Assembly: GCA_027563935.2 (NCBI GenBank)
Contig: JANVAS020000203.1
Span: 3,038,001 to 3,102,000, forward strand
Reading direction: 5' to 3'
DNA length: 64,000 bases
Origin: Costus lasius
Taxonomy: Eukaryota; Streptophyta; Magnoliopsida; Zingiberales; Costaceae
In this document: one piece after another, positions 10,085 through 22,821 of the stretch
How the letters are laid out: each line of letters starts with the position of its first letter
Position numbering within the stretch: the stretch's first letter is position 1
Translations under genes and position numbers: made by a program
Notes under the pieces: generated by a model
What the model was told of the DNA's origin: nothing
What the model saw: the letters and a program-made list of their open reading frames with translations, nothing else
Databases searched by the model: none

Positions 10085-13000
10085 CTAAACTTTAGGAGAA
10101 ACACTGATCCTGAGATCGCTGAACTCCTGCAGTAACCGCCACTCACTGACTCGTAAAGCAGCTACTGAAGTAACTGGATGTCTGCTCAGTGCATCCGCCA
10201 CTACATTGGCCTTTCCAGCCTGATACTGAATAGAGAAGTCATAGTCTTTGATCAACTCCATCCATCTTCTCTGTCTCATGTTCAACTCCTTCTGAGTGAA
10301 GATATACTTGAGACTCTGGTGATCAGTGAACAGATCAAACTCCTGACCCAGCAAATAGTGACGCCATATCTTCAAAGCAAAGACTACGGCCGCCAACTCT
10401 AAGTCATGAGTAGGGTAGTTCAATTCATACTCCTTCAGTTGTCTCGAAGCATAGGCTACTACAGAACCCTTTTGCATCAAGACACAACCCAACCCTTTGC
10501 CTGAAGCATCCGTATAAACAGTAAACCTTTCCCCATCACTAGGAATAATGAGGATTGGTGTACTAGTCAACCTTCTCTTCAGCTCTTGAAAGCTTTCTTC
10601 ACACTTGTCATCCCAAATAAACTTAGCCTCCTTTCTGGTTAATTTAGTTAAAGGACCCGCCAGCTTGGAGAATCCCTCAACAAATCGCCGGTAGTAACCT
10701 GCCAAACCCAGAAAACTCCTGATCTCAGTAGCACTAGTCGGTCTTCCCCAATTAAGGATGGCTTGCACTTTAACTGGATCCACAGACACCCCCTGACCAG
10801 AAATCACATGCCCAAGGAAACTGATCTTCTCTAGCCAGAACTCACACTTACTAGCCTTGGCATATAATCGGTTCTTCCTCAGAACCTCCAGCACTCTGCG
10901 CAAGTCACTGACATGATCTGAAGTAGTCCGTGAGTATACCAAAATATCGTCTATAAAGACTACCACACAAGAGTCAAGCAATTCATGGAATACCCTGTTC
11001 ATCAAATCCATGAAAACAGCAGGTGCATTCGTCAGTCCAAAAGGCATAACTAAAAATTTGAAATGCCCATACCTGGTCCTGAAAGCAGTCTTAAATATAT
11101 CCTCATCCTTGACCCTCAGCTGGTAATACCCTGATCTCAGATCAATCTTAGAGAACACTGTAGCTCCCTGTAATTGATCAAATAGATCATCAATTCTGGG
11201 AAGTGGATACTTATTCTTGATAGTCACTTGGTTCAATTGCCTGTAGTCTATACACATCCTCAGGGTTCCATCTTTCTTCTTCACAAATAGCACTGGCGCT
11301 CCCCAGGGAGAAGCACTAGGCCGGATATACCCTTTCTCTAGCAATTCCTCCAGTTGTTTCTTAAGCTCGGCCAGCTCTGAAGTAGCCATGCGATAAGGAG
11401 CTCTGGAGATAGGTGCCGTACCTGGCGCCAACTCAATGCCAAACTCTACTTCTCTAATCGGTGGCAAGCCTGAAAATTCTTCAGAGAACACATCAGAAAA
11501 TTCTTTCACCACCGCCATCTGAGTCAAATCAGAAGTAGAATCATCCTGCACCTTAACATGCGCAAGATAACCCTTGCATCCACTAGCCAGTAATTTCCTG
11601 GCCTGCAGGAAAGATATCACATGCGGTCCTTGGTCTGACACTAGACCTCTCACAAAAAGCCGATTCCCATCTAGCAGATTTAAAGTGATTACTTTCTCAA
11701 AGCAATCCACAGAGGCATGATGGGAAGACAACCAATCCATACCTAGGATGACATCATAGTCTTGCATGTCTAAGAGGATTAGATCCACTAGAAACTCATA
11801 ACCCTCTACATGTACCATACAGTCAGCACACACAGTGTCTGTAGATAATGATTTTCCTAAGGGAGTACTGACAGACACAACATAATCTAGCATCTTAGGT
11901 ACAACAGGTAAACATGCAGCAAATCTAACAGATACAAAAGACAGATTTGCACCAGGATCAAATAGAATGCGAGCTAACTGATCAAATACAAATAAAGTAC
12001 CTTCCACAACGGATCGGGAAGCTCGTGTATCCTTCTCAGCCACAGCATAAACTCGTGTCTGGACTGTAGGCTTATCTGCGCCTCTAGGCTGTATCTCAGG
12101 CTCTTTGCAGTCCCTGACCATGTGCCCCGGTTTCTTACACCTGAAGCACACGCCATTCTTCTTATGACAGTCTTTCACAAGATGTCCCTTGAGCTCACAA
12201 TAATTGCAAGTCCAGTTCTCATTGTTACTGATCTTTGCCTCCCTGGCATCCCTGAACTGCTGCGGTGCATCCCTGGACTGCTGCGGTGCCTTGTAAGAGT
12301 AAGGCTTATACCTGCTCTTCTTGTAGTCCTTATGTTTAGGGTACTTCTTACCCTTGCCGCCACGACCATACTGAGGAACCGCCGCCTCAGCTGCAGGAAC
12401 CACTGTCACGGCAACATGAGAACTCCTCTCAGCTATGTATCTCTCAATGGTGCGTGCTCGCCCAACAGTCTCAACATAGGTCTCCAAATGCTGAGCACCA
12501 ACCTGCTCTCTAATGTCCCATCTGAGACCTCTGAGAAACTTAGTAGCTCTCCTCTTTTCAGTGTTTATCAGGTGAGGAGCATACTTTCCCAATTTCGTGA
12601 ACTGTAATTCATACTGGTCCACAGTCATATCACCCTGCTCCAGGTGAATGAATTCCACCTCTCGGTCCTCAACCAAGCTATCGGGGAAGTACTTCTCGTT
12701 AAATCGAGACAAGAAGTAAGGCCAATCTACAGTCTCATGTCTTTCTTCGGCAAGTCTCACCACGCCCTTCCACCACTCATCTGCGTCAGCACGCATCATA
12801 TAGGTGGTCAGACATAACTTGTCTTCGTCCGAGCAACGCATAACTTGGAAAATCTTTTCCAAGCACAACTGCCAGTTCTCTGCATTACTGGATTCTGAGC
12901 CCCCATAAAAAGAGCTGGGACCCAGTTTCTGGAATTCACTCACAAGTGAAGCATAGCGCCTGTGAGCGCCCTCCTGAGAGTCATCCCCCACTGCCCGAGT

Positions 13001-13207
13001 AGTAGTCTGGGGTCTCTCTCGAGTCAGCTGCTGCAAAAGCTGCTGTTGTGCTTCTTGGTGCTGAGTCTGCTGCTGCTGCAGCATCTGAGCTTGCCTCTCT
13101 ATCATAGCACCTTGTTGCTGAACCATGCCAGTCAGAGCCTCAAGAGTTCTCGTGAGGTTCGGGGTCTGCTCGCCCTCATCACTAGCATTTCCTCTGGTTC
13201 GCACCAT
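10085..13207 (-). CDS. G1 gag-protease-RT-RNase H polyprotein
   Basis: 1040 residues from an ATG at 13207. Gag spans about 80-290, with Gln-rich sequence before it (30-65). Two zinc knuckles follow (Cys334-Cys347 and Cys354-Cys367, CX2CX4HX4C). The aspartic protease has FDPGA at 416-420; DPG in place of DSG also occurs in other plant gypsy elements. Reverse transcriptase covers about 600-800, with Asp689 and FIDD at 751-754. RNase H has Asp900, Glu937 and Asp962. The protein ends at a TAG in the connector before integrase. The stop codon probably replaced CAG, since the frame continues cleanly on the other side. LTR near-identity implies a recent copy; only the stop prevents a complete Pol. 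Confidence 0.92.
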   Translation of the reverse strand: MVRTRGNASDEGEQTPNLTRTLEALTGMVQQQGAMIERQAQMLQQQQTQHQEAQQQLLQQLTRERPQTTTRAVGDDSQEGAHRRYASLVSEFQKLGPSSFYGGSESSNAENWQLCLEKIFQVMRCSDEDKLCLTTYMMRADADEWWKGVVRLAEERHETVDWPYFLSRFNEKYFPDSLVEDREVEFIHLEQGDMTVDQYELQFTKLGKYAPHLINTEKRRATKFLRGLRWDIREQVGAQHLETYVETVGRARTIERYIAERSSHVAVTVVPAAEAAVPQYGRGGKGKKYPKHKDYKKSRYKPYSYKAPQQSRDAPQQFRDAREAKISNNENWTCNYCELKGHLVKDCHKKNGVCFRCKKPGHMVRDCKEPEIQPRGADKPTVQTRVYAVAEKDTRASRSVVEGTLFVFDQLARILFDPGANLSFVSVRFAACLPVVPKMLDYVVSVSTPLGKSLSTDTVCADCMVHVEGYEFLVDLILLDMQDYDVILGMDWLSSHHASVDCFEKVITLNLLDGNRLFVRGLVSDQGPHVISFLQARKLLASGCKGYLAHVKVQDDSTSDLTQMAVVKEFSDVFSEEFSGLPPIREVEFGIELAPGTAPISRAPYRMATSELAELKKQLEELLEKGYIRPSASPWGAPVLFVKKKDGTLRMCIDYRQLNQVTIKNKYPLPRIDDLFDQLQGATVFSKIDLRSGYYQLRVKDEDIFKTAFRTRYGHFKFLVMPFGLTNAPAVFMDLMNRVFHELLDSCVVVFIDDILVYSRTTSDHVSDLRRVLEVLRKNRLYAKASKCEFWLEKISFLGHVISGQGVSVDPVKVQAILNWGRPTSATEIRSFLGLAGYYRRFVEGFSKLAGPLTKLTRKEAKFIWDDKCEESFQELKRRLTSTPILIIPSDGERFTVYTDASGKGLGCVLMQKGSVVAYASRQLKEYELNYPTHDLELAAVVFALKIWRHYLLGQEFDLFTDHQSLKYIFTQKELNMRQRRWMELIKDYDFSIQYQAGKANVVADALSRHPVTSVAALRVSEWRLLQEFSDLRISVSPKV

Positions 13208-13350
13208 CTTAAATGTCTACACACGCATATCATAGTCACACACATATCATAGTCAGGAAAACAATCATAAACCTATTAGGTGTCTAGCAATACACAAACA
13301 TGTTTTCCCCCAAACTAAGTTTTAGCTAGCCAACTCCTCTGATACCATTC
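13208..13350 (-). other. G1 leader with tRNA-iMet primer site
   Basis: This short untranslated leader lies between the 5' LTR and the gag ATG. Read on the minus strand, TGGTATCAGAG (13337-13347) follows the LTR end after three bases and matches the initiator-Met primer site. Confidence 0.85.
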
Positions 13351-16320
13351 TGTAACATCCCACATTCTTAACCCCAAACAAATGGCACAATTCACAAATG
13401 ATACAGGATGTTTCATATAAGATCGATCATATGCTAGGTAAAACCGAGTTCAAGAAAACACGATCTGAAAAATTTCATAAATCCATACACACAAATTCAC
13501 AAAACTCAAATCTCATAAGGGTACCTGCCACCACGCAATCCTTGCACTAGACATATGCAAGGCAACAGTTATATCAAATCCGATGGCATAAATACAATTC
13601 GATTCGAAATTCAAAACAAAGCCACAAAGTCGATTTTATAAACTCATACCAAACACCGAAACTAGGCTGAAGCCCGCGGTGACACAAAAATCAAACTCAT
13701 AAGACTGCCATAGCCGGCAACACAATTCACATAATTCACATGGTTCACATAGTTCATATAATTCATGTTAAGGCCACAACCGGCCCCCAAGAATTAAGCA
13801 CAAAAGTTCTTAAAACAGCAAATAGCATAATTATCCACGCCAATGCACTCAAGAAATGCGCCCCTGCTCTATGCCTGAAAATAATGAGGGGTGAGCTACA
13901 CAGCCCAGTGAGTGGATAGTCTAAACCGACCATCCAGAACATACATTCAAAAATATAGGCAGATTATTTTAAAAATCTTTAACAGGAACATTATGTCAAC
14001 ATATAACAAAATAAAGAAACAGAAGTCATATAGACAGTCAGATGTACACACTAGCATATAACAAACTCAGGTTCTAGAGTTTTACTCTAAACCAATTAAA
14101 CACATATATTCTAAACCAACTAAACACACCATACTTAATTAACCTAGTTGTCCAGCATAATCAGTAGTGACCAATATGGTCTAACCCGGCTTGGCCAAAG
14201 CACTGGGAGCTGCAAAATCTCGTGCAACACATAAACATGGATAGTGAGTAGAATCAAGAGGTGGCCCCCGCCAGGTCACGACGTGGCACTTTGCTCTATC
14301 ACTCCATAACACATCGATGGATTGTGTGTAGATTCAAGAGGTGGCCCCCGTCAGGTCATGACGTGGCACTTTGCTCTACGACACCCCATATCACAAAATG
14401 AGAGTGATGACATCAAGAGGTGGCCCCTGTCTGATCAAGACATGGCACTTTGCGTCTTATATCACCCCATAACATAAAAGAGTAATGACATCAAGAGGTG
14501 GCCCCTGTCCGACCAAGACATGGCACTTTGCGTCAAAACCCGTTCTCCCAAAAGGTTCCTACTGGACAACAGACATATCTTATTTCATATTTCACAAAGG
14601 TGGACTCCTAAGTGTCAACTAGACTCTAGGATAGTCATCACAAAATCATATCGGGCAGGCTGAACATCAACCCCCATCACAATAATCATAATAGGCAGGC
14701 TGAACATCAACCTCCTCACATGTCAAATACAGGGCTGAAATTCAAACCCTTAACATATTACATACGGACTATCCCCTTTGAGTACACAGTTACACTTAGC
14801 CTTAGTCCTAACCATCACATAGCACATAATATCCGAATTCACATAACCACATAATTTTCATAAGTCACATAACCACATAATATTCCAAATTCACATAACC
14901 CGTTACATAACACATATTATTCCAAAAATCTCATAACATATCACATAATATTTCATATTCAAATAGTGTAGTCCTTAGATTTCATGCTAATTAGTTCAGT
15001 CAAAACTTGCTATGTTATCACTCAAATTTCTCAAACAATTTCTCAACATAGTCCTAAGTATATAACCATATACTATAAAATCAACTTAAAATTTTCAAAC
15101 AATTTCTCAAACAATTTCTCAAACAACTACCACATATATGTTAACTAAAAATATCAAATTCGGCTTCCATACATATTATCAAGATTTCGGTTTAACTACA
15201 ATTAACAAGGTTTCGGTTTTCATACATGCTACAAAAATCATTGATTTAATGTTACCAAAATTGATTTCGGTTTAACTATAATTAACAAGAATTTCATACT
15301 CAAAATTCAATGATTTAATGCTACCAAAATTCCTACAAAAATACCTTAAATTTCATACAAATTTTCGGTTAAATAATCATCATATAATCACCTTTGAAAA
15401 ATTCGGTTTTCATGATATAATCAACTTTACAAAATTCGGTTTTCATGATATAATCAACTTTACAAAATTCAGTTTTCATCATGGTAAAGTCTTGAATTTC
15501 GGTTTTAGCATGGTAAGATTTCCAACAAGCAAATATATCATCTAACACATCAATTAACACAAACAAATAGATAGAAATCGATTAGACACTCCACTCACCT
15601 TGAACCGTGAATACTAATAAGAAAACCCTTCCAAAAATTCGTCTAGAGTCTTGCCACCACCAAGGGAAAAGAACGCCACCCAAATCAAAGATGCCGGCCA
15701 AGGAAAAGGAAGAGGAAGAGGAAAATCGTCCAAGCCTTCAAAGAAATCGCCCCCTCCTTCCTAGCCGTCGCCCAAGTTTTTCTTCAAGCCCAAAAGTCGC
15801 CAACTCTCTACCCTAACCGAAATTACCTACTTAAATTTCGGTTTTTAAGGTTTTAACCCTCTAACCAATTAATTCAAAAAGGGTTTAACCCATTAACCCA
15901 TTAATTCAAATTTTAAAAACCCAATAATCCCATAGTCTAAGTGAAAGTCCAATAAGAGTTAATCTAACATCCAATAAGCTAGTTAACTAATTAATTTAAT
16001 TAACTTACAAATAACCAATCACTTAACCGAAATCCAATAAGGATTTAATTAATATCCAATAAGGATTTAAATTAATTTATCCTAAATTAACAACCAATAA
16101 TCAACCATTAATCTCTAATTAATTTACCATAAATTAACAACCAATATAAATCACAAATCAAATAATTACAAATTAACAATCAATAAGCCAGTTAATTAGC
16201 ATCCAATAATTTTATTTAAATCATAATAAAATATCACAGCTAATGATTTATTTAAATCCAAATAATTTTATTTAATTCAAAAATAATGCTTACCAGGACT
16301 TAAGATCCTTGGATCTTACA
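13351..16320 (-). repeat. G1 5' LTR
   Basis: 2970 bp, aligned without gaps to 5604-8573 at an offset of 7747. Differences noticed are all C/T (for example near 13676, 13899, 15151 and 15908). It should hold the G1 promoter, but I cannot place a TATA box with confidence. It ends in GGATCTTACA followed by the target duplication ggtgg. Confidence 0.93.
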
Positions 16321-18090
16321 GGTGGAGCCCTGATGAGCAAAACAATTGATGTTTCTTTCAGATTGCTAGAGGAGATGGCATTGAATCACAATCAATGGAC
16401 TACTGAGAGAGGAGTACTTTGCAAGCCTTCTCAAGGTAAGGGTGAAAGTGATGGATGGCGATCCGTTGCAGAGAAGGTAGACTTTTTGTGCAATAAGTTT
16501 AATTCTATGCAGACCGTTTCTATTTCTTCTTTCACTTGTGAAATTTGTGGCAATGATGGTCATACTTTTGAAAATTGTAGAATAGTTGTTGATCAGGGTA
16601 ATGAGCATGTGAATGCCATAGGGAATTATAATCAAAGTAGATCTAATGATCCCTATTCTAGTACTTATAACCCTGGATGGAGAAATCACCCCAACCTTTC
16701 ATGGAAAAACAATAACAATGTAGGGGGAAACACTGAGAATAAGGGATATCAAAGACCAAATCAGAATTCAAACATAGAATCCATGCTTGAGAAAATATTG
16801 GCCAACCAAAATCAATTCATGCAAACCACATATAAAGAAATTGAAAACCTTAAGGGAATGGTTAGTCAATTAGCTTCACAGATGGGATCCATGGAAGCTC
16901 ACACCAAAATTCTGGAAAATCAAATAACACAACAAGCGAGTGTACCTTACAGGCCCCCTGGGAAATTTCCTGCTAAACCTGAGATAAACCCTAGGGAGCA
17001 CTGTAATGCCATCATGACTAGAAGTGGAAAACAACTAGGAGAACCTAGAGGGAGGTTTGAAAAAACTGAAAAAGGGCTTGTTGATAATGAAGAGGAATTA
17101 GAGTTAGGAGAATCTTCTTCACATAAGGAATCCCAAACTTGTTTACCACCTCAAAAGGGTGATGAACCAAAAGGAGATGAATCATGTGAGAAAGACAATC
17201 CTAAACCTAATTTGTCTTCACCTTACAAGCCACCCAAAACCTTTCCCCAAAGGTTAGCTCAGAATAAATTAGACAAAAAGTTTGGCAAGTTCCTTGAAAT
17301 CCTGAAAAAGCTTTATATTAACATTCCATTTACTGAAGCTATTTCTGAAATGCCATCTTATGCCAAATTTTTAAAAGAGATTTTGTCTAACAAAAGAAAG
17401 TTAGAAGATTATGGCACTTGTACTGTTACTTTGACTGAAGATTGTAGTGCTATCATACAGAACAAACTGCCACCAAAACTGAAGGATCCAGGTAGTTTTC
17501 CTATACCATGTTCTATAGGCACTATGGCTTTTGACCGAGCCTTATGTGACCTAGGTGCTAGCGTGAGTCTAATGCCTCTTTCTATTTACAGGAAACTGAA
17601 TATTGGAGAGCTAAAGCATACATTCATATCCTTACAGCTCGCGGATTCATCGGTAAAGTATCCTGTAGGTATATTAGAAAATATCCCAATAAAAATAGGT
17701 GAGTTTTTCATTCCTGCAGATTTTGTAGTGTTAGACATGGAGGAAAATTCTAGAAATCCTATAATTCTTGGTAGACCATTATTAGCCACTGCTAAGGCAA
17801 ACATAGATGTGAAAGAGGGAAAGATTACTTTTGATATATGTGACAACAAGATTGAATTTAATCTTAATGATTCATTGAACAAACTTTCATACTCAGAATC
17901 TTGTTGTAGTGTTAAAATATTTAATGATGATATTTATGATGTGTCAAGCTTATTTGATGAAACCTCAGATTATGAATCTAACAATCTTTCTGAGGGTATT
18001 GATAAGAAATTGCAGAAGAAAAAGACAAGAAGGAAGAGAAGAAGATCAAAATTGATGGAGAGAGGAAAGAAAATTTGGAGCAAATTTTGA
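16321..18090 (+). pseudogene. A1 gag C-terminus and aspartic protease
   Basis: This is the third piece of A1 gag-pro, resuming at GGALMSK after G1. An in-frame TTG upstream lies in the G1 LTR and is not a real start. Counting from that TTG, a zinc knuckle (Cys77, Cys80, His85, Cys90) is followed by a low-complexity Asn/Gln region, a Pro- and Lys-rich linker, and a retroviral-type aspartic protease with DLGAS at 414-418 and ILGRP at 486-490. Athila proteases normally carry this DLGA form. The C-terminus is very basic (565-593) and stops at 18090, exactly where Athila Pol would go on to reverse transcriptase. RT, RNase H and integrase are absent from the whole element. The piece itself has no stop or shift. 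Confidence 0.88.
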
Positions 18091-19204
18091 GATTATTTCA
18101 AGACCGAGCTTTATGTTATTCAAAGAGATGCCCAAATCAAAAGAAAATCAGAAGGGCAATCTAGGAGTTCATGATCAAATCTGAGTGTAAAAGGGTCAAG
18201 CTAATGACCTTTCAATTAGCGCTTCTTGGGAGGCAACCCAAGCTTTCTAACTTTAGTTTTGCTTTCTTTTATTTACGTGTTTTAATTTTGTTTTAGGACT
18301 AATTTTTACAATTTTTTTTGTAGGATACAAGATTTGGCGCGAAATTACGGCACTACTGTAACCTCCTTTGCGGTACCGTAATCCCGGTTATTTTTAACCA
18401 GAGAGTTTTAACCCGTTACGGTACCGCCGTAAATTCCTTTACGGTACCGTATTTTGTGACAAAATCTTCCCGATAGTTTTTTGTTTTATGGCAGTACCGT
18501 AAACTTGTTTACGGTGCCGTTATTTTTGAATTTTTGAATTTTGAATTTTTTTTAATTTTGAATTTTTTTAATTTTGATTTTTTTTCAAAAAAAAATTTAT
18601 TTCTGATCGATATTACGGCACCACTGTAAACTTCTTTACGGTGTCGTAACCACTACTGCTTTTCAACCTGAGAGTTTTTTTTACCATCACGGCACCGTCG
18701 TAAATGTCTTTACGGCCGTAAATGTATCTGGAAGACACGATAAAGGGGTCATAACCTAAATTCTTCCGCTACCGTTTTGAGGTTTTCTTGCTCGCTCGTG
18801 CACCGATCTTGAAGCTCCGACCTTCGGAAGACTCAGGCGACCCCTCCCGTCCATTTATCGCCGCCGATCTAGTACTCTCTCGTCCGATTTCACTGTTTTA
18901 GCGAGTTTTGACCTAGTTTCCGCCCCCTTTGCTCATGTGCTTTCGTTTCTCAGTCAATTTTGGTGCTTTTTGTTTCTATCTGCTCATGAGAGGATAAGCT
19001 ACTGTTTCTTTCTTGTTTCTAGAGATTTTAACTGATATCTAGGGAGATCTGAGTTGAAAAGTGATGAACACGCTTAGGGTTTACTGTTCACCATCGCCCT
19101 TTTCGATTTTTCATTGATTTCTGAGTCCAAGCATCACTTGAAGTTGACATCTTACTTGATTATCCTTATTTGTTGCCATATACTTGCTATATCTATGTTG
19201 AATC
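18091..19204 (+). other. A1 non-coding stretch where pol is missing
   Basis: No gene is seen. GCGCTTCTTGGGAGGCAACC near 18220 is a sequence that in Athila elements usually follows the integrase end, which suggests that pol was lost by deletion between the protease and this point. A T-rich run (about 18530-18600) and the palindrome array (18344-18722) follow. A family-A LTR interrupts at 19205. Confidence 0.65.
18344..18722 (+). repeat. Palindrome array in A1 internal region
   Basis: There are about five units. Each has an imperfect palindrome of the type TTACGGCACTACTGTAA followed, after 5-8 bases, by a GGTACC-centred one such as TTTACGGTACCGTA. Starts are near 18344, 18416, 18489, 18613 and 18690, a spacing of about 72-77 bp with one longer gap. 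The same motif family recurs in the A1 LTR (25661-25915). Confidence 0.85.
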
Positions 19205-22200
19205 TGTTGGTGTATATGCCCTTGGACCCGTTGTTGGTCCATCTTGTACTACTTGACTTTGATATTTAATATATATCGTACTGGTATTGTCGTTATTATG
19301 CTGTGTTTACATCTGCGATTATGTAAATGGATAATAATGTCCCTGGAGACAGATTGTATCTGTGCTCAAATGGTGTGTCCCCAGTCGAATACCTGAGTGG
19401 ATAAGGGACAGCTCTAGTGTTTGGGTCCCCTTCAAGGGGGAGCGCAAAGGGGGAAATCCCTAAAGGTGGCGCATGTGTGATTCTTTTGCAGCGGAAGATA
19501 GGGATTCAAGATCAAAATAGCATGTCGTATGATCAACTCTTATGAGATGTATAAATCGGATGAGATTCATACCATTGCCATGAAGATTGGACTCGACTTG
19601 GAAGCAAGAGAACGATAGGGTTCTCCTCCAAAGTGTGCCACACACAAGAGGATGTTGGCCTACTCCTTGTCATCCTTGTGCTAGCAAGGCTTCAAGGTTC
19701 TTGTCGTATGAAGGAGAAGAAAAATCAACTTTCGGCAAGGGCGATGAAGCTTCTCTTTTTCGTTTTCGTCTCCGATCGATCGATCACCAAGCAAAGCCCC
19801 AACATGCGTTTAAGCGTTTTCTTCAAGAGGCGTTACATGATTTCCCAAGATGGAAAGTCATGAAGCTTTCGCCCACTCAAAGCAAACCGCCCTTTAACGC
19901 TTCCATCTTGAACCAATCCGTTCACACATGTGTGAACCGGTTCAATGGAATTCGGTCCAATGCTTTTGGTTCAAAGACCAAACCAAAACAACCCAAGCCA
20001 TGGTCTAGATCTCTCTCTGAACCAAACGGTTCAAGATCTAACCGTTGATCTCTTGATGCTTCTGATCTCACTGATCTAGCATCACTACTCTCGATCGAAG
20101 CTTACCGATCTCAAGCCCTAATCAATCAAACATGATCAGACCAGATCTCACTTACAATCAGAGTCCAAACTCCTTTAAACTGAATCAAAACAATTCAGTC
20201 CACACGATCTGACTTAAGCAAGCCATATCATCAAATTGTGCGACCCTAAGGGTTTCCTTTAAATGTCGGTAACGACAACTTACGTTATCACGATCAGTGA
20301 GGGGTATCTAGCAACACATCACTGTCTCCCGATATAAAGGAAAGAGTCTTCCAAGACTACTCCCAAATCACAGCACAAGTGTGAATCTTCTTCACAAGGC
20401 ATACATGTTTCCTTTGCCACTGGATGTTCTTATTGGACAAGCATGTCAAGCCTGTAACTCCAATACGATGAGCATGATTAGATCAGATGATCACAGTCAT
20501 CTGGGTATGGCCATACACTTTCTCAATCATCTCATATAGGGGGGCCCTAGAACATCACACTCCTTTAAACAAGGAGACGGCAATCCTGTATCTATCACTA
20601 GTGTCCTAACCTGACTCTTGATCATCATCCAAGATAGTCTATAATCATTATATTTCAAATGATATTGAACTACCTCAAAATAATGACATTCATCATTTAG
20701 AAACACAAGTGATCTCAAGTCAAAGGACATGTGCCACTTGTAGCATACAAGGATTATTCACATTGTGACAAGCAACCGAATATCCTAGTAGGGTCTGTCC
20801 AGTACATCCAATGTACCCATGACTCTACATCTTATTCCATGCTCGAAGCATCCTATAAGATTAGAACTCATATTAGTCTCAATCATATCAGGGCTGTCTC
20901 AAGTTCACCAAGATATCTCGACTAAGGACATTACTGCATGTCAGCCTAGCTGAACAGCTTTGAGACATTAATCAGAAGTACACTTATTACAGCAGACAAG
21001 GTAACAATCTGAATAACAACCATGCCTTTATAAACTTAAGAGTTTATTACATGATACTGTTACAATCCCAAGGCCTCAAACATTAGCCTTAAGGGCATAC
21101 TCCAACATCTAGTACATGTGAGACTGGTATATGGGCTGGCTACGCACGGGGTGCTAACGCAAGCATATAGGTATATCAGTGGTGGATATACTGGACCGAC
21201 CCACTGTGAGGCTTTAACTTGGTGTCATGAGTTAAGCTCATAAGTGACAGGAGATGCATTGATCTATCAACTTGAGGTCATTGACTCTTCTATATGGTTA
21301 GGGACATACTTTGATACAACCTAATGCCTCGCCGTAGCAGGGAGGTCATAACAGTTGTCATTGGGTATGTCACAACCCATATGAACAGATCAATAGACAG
21401 ACATAGGATTTGCCCCTTCCTGCGGGAAGCTTGATATCCACGCCCCCCCCCCCCCTATGGTTGCATGACTGAGAGTGTATGGTCATACCCAGGTGAAAGC
21501 CTGATCTAGTCATGACCATGAGATTGGGTGAAAACAAAGTGGTGATGCACTTTGTCCAATCGGATATCAGTCTGGCAAAGAGACTGTAATGCATCGGTTT
21601 CTTGTTGCGATGATGGGGATGTCGATGCTGATATCCATTCCAATGACTTGGGTAGCAGCAATGCACTGCTAGGTGCCAATCACTGCTTGTGATGACCTAA
21701 GTTCATCACTGCCAACGTCAGAGGAACCTACAGGGTCGCACAACTTGAAACTCGGGTTCTCGTATTGATCGAATAGCCTATTGATTAAGTTATTGGATAA
21801 CTCAGATCTGTTTGGGAGAATCCATCAGCACCACTGTGCTAGATGAGATGAAAGGAATCATTTAGAGCTAACTTGTTTTTAGGCCTAGTAGGCCAAATGG
21901 GCCCAATGGGCCATTTGGGCCAAATGGGCCCAATATACCAAGTTGGGCTAATAGGCCAAATGGGCTCAATAAGCCATTTGGGCCAATGGGTCAAATGGAA
22001 TGGCGCAAGCTACTTGGAGTGAGCTTGGCGCATTTCCTTGAGGTGGACAAATCCAAGTTGGACATCTTCTTAAGGTGAGAAGCTTGGAGCTTCTCACTTG
22101 GAGTGGGTGAATGTACTTGGGCGCATGGCACTTGGAGTGGGCGAAATGGGTTTTACCTCTTGAAGAGGTGTGTCTCTTCATGAAGAGGTGTGCCTCTTCA

Positions 22201-22791
22201 CCAGTGAAGAGGTGCACCTATTCATGGGTATATAAACCCCCTTCCTCCCTCCTCGTCACAACTCTTGAACTCTTACACCCTTGTCCCCCTTGTCGCCACT
22301 CCTGGAAAGAGGGAGAGGGATGTTCGCCCATTGCCTCTCCTCTACCCTTTAGTGAGTTCGGAACTTTGGAAGCTCCTTGGCGCCCTCCTCTCCAAAGTTG
22401 GACTTTGGCTTCGGTTGATTCCGGTTCGGATCTTGGTGGAGTGCTTCAAGAGTTGGACTCCGACGAAGCTCCACCTCCTCTCCTTGGCATCTCCTCTGGA
22501 GTTGGCACAAGTGATTGAGGAAGTCTCCCAAAGGCGTGGATCTTCTTCCCAAGGCTAGCACCGGGCGTGGAAGAAGAGTATTCGAGGTTTGGCTATGTGT
22601 GAGACCGCAGAGGGTGCACATTTGGGCGCCTGCATCGCATCAATTAATTTGCATTAAGGTATCATCTCCTACTCACCATGTCGATCTCCTCGCAAGACTC
22701 GATCTTCTGGGTTTTTGGGACTGGCCTATTTTGGGGATTGCTTCCGTTGTGCTTGTCTGTAAAATCTTAAAATCCCCGGGGTTTCCCAACA
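19205..22791 (+). mobile_element. Family-A solo LTR in A1 (TSD gaatc)
   Basis: It begins TGTTGGTGTATATGCCC and ends GGGGTTTCCCAACA. gaatc flanks it at 19200-19204 and 22792-22796. Without the nested family-B LTR it is about 1.9 kb with no internal region. A likely TATA box is GGGTATATAAACC near 22227, preceded by TGGGCC-rich repeats (about 21885-21990) and by stems such as CTCTTCATGAAGAG (near 22173). Open frames at 22111-22621 and 22515-22870 lie in the transcribed part of the LTR and match nothing. Confidence 0.9.
19418..21107 (-). mobile_element. Family-B solo LTR (TSD tctag)
   Basis: The plus strand starts TGTTTGGGTCCCCTTC and ends GCATACTCCAACA, the inverse of the family-B LTR start. 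tctag flanks it (19413-19417 and 21108-21112). At 1690 bp it matches the LTRs of C2 and C3 in length and order of modules, and its outer edge is closest to the LTR at 34441. No coding region. Confidence 0.9.
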
Positions 22792-22821
22792 GAATCTTAG
22801 TTGTAGCTTGTGATTGTAACA

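Larger units (their letters stand above)
5604..16320 (-). mobile_element. G1: full-length Ty3/gypsy element, Tekay/Del type (TSD ggtgg)
   Basis: Two 2970-bp LTRs (5604-8573 and 13351-16320) flank a gag-pol region read leftward. Target duplication ggtgg is exact (5599-5603 and 16321-16325). Primer site, polypurine tract and both LTR ends (TGTAACATCC...GGATCTTACA) are present. Domain order protease, RT, RNase H, integrase, then a chromodomain-like tail, with ~3-kb LTRs, fits the Tekay/Del lineage; the lineage is inferred, not tested by phylogeny. Only a single in-frame TAG separates it from an open gag-pol. It is inserted in A1 gag. Confidence 0.93.

Noticed and set aside
12122..12607. 161-residue frame antisense to G1 gag
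   Set aside because: It is a shadow of the gag reading on the other strand.
16309..16320. TTG start upstream of the A1 gag-pro piece
   Set aside because: It lies in the G1 LTR. The frame simply runs across the insertion edge.
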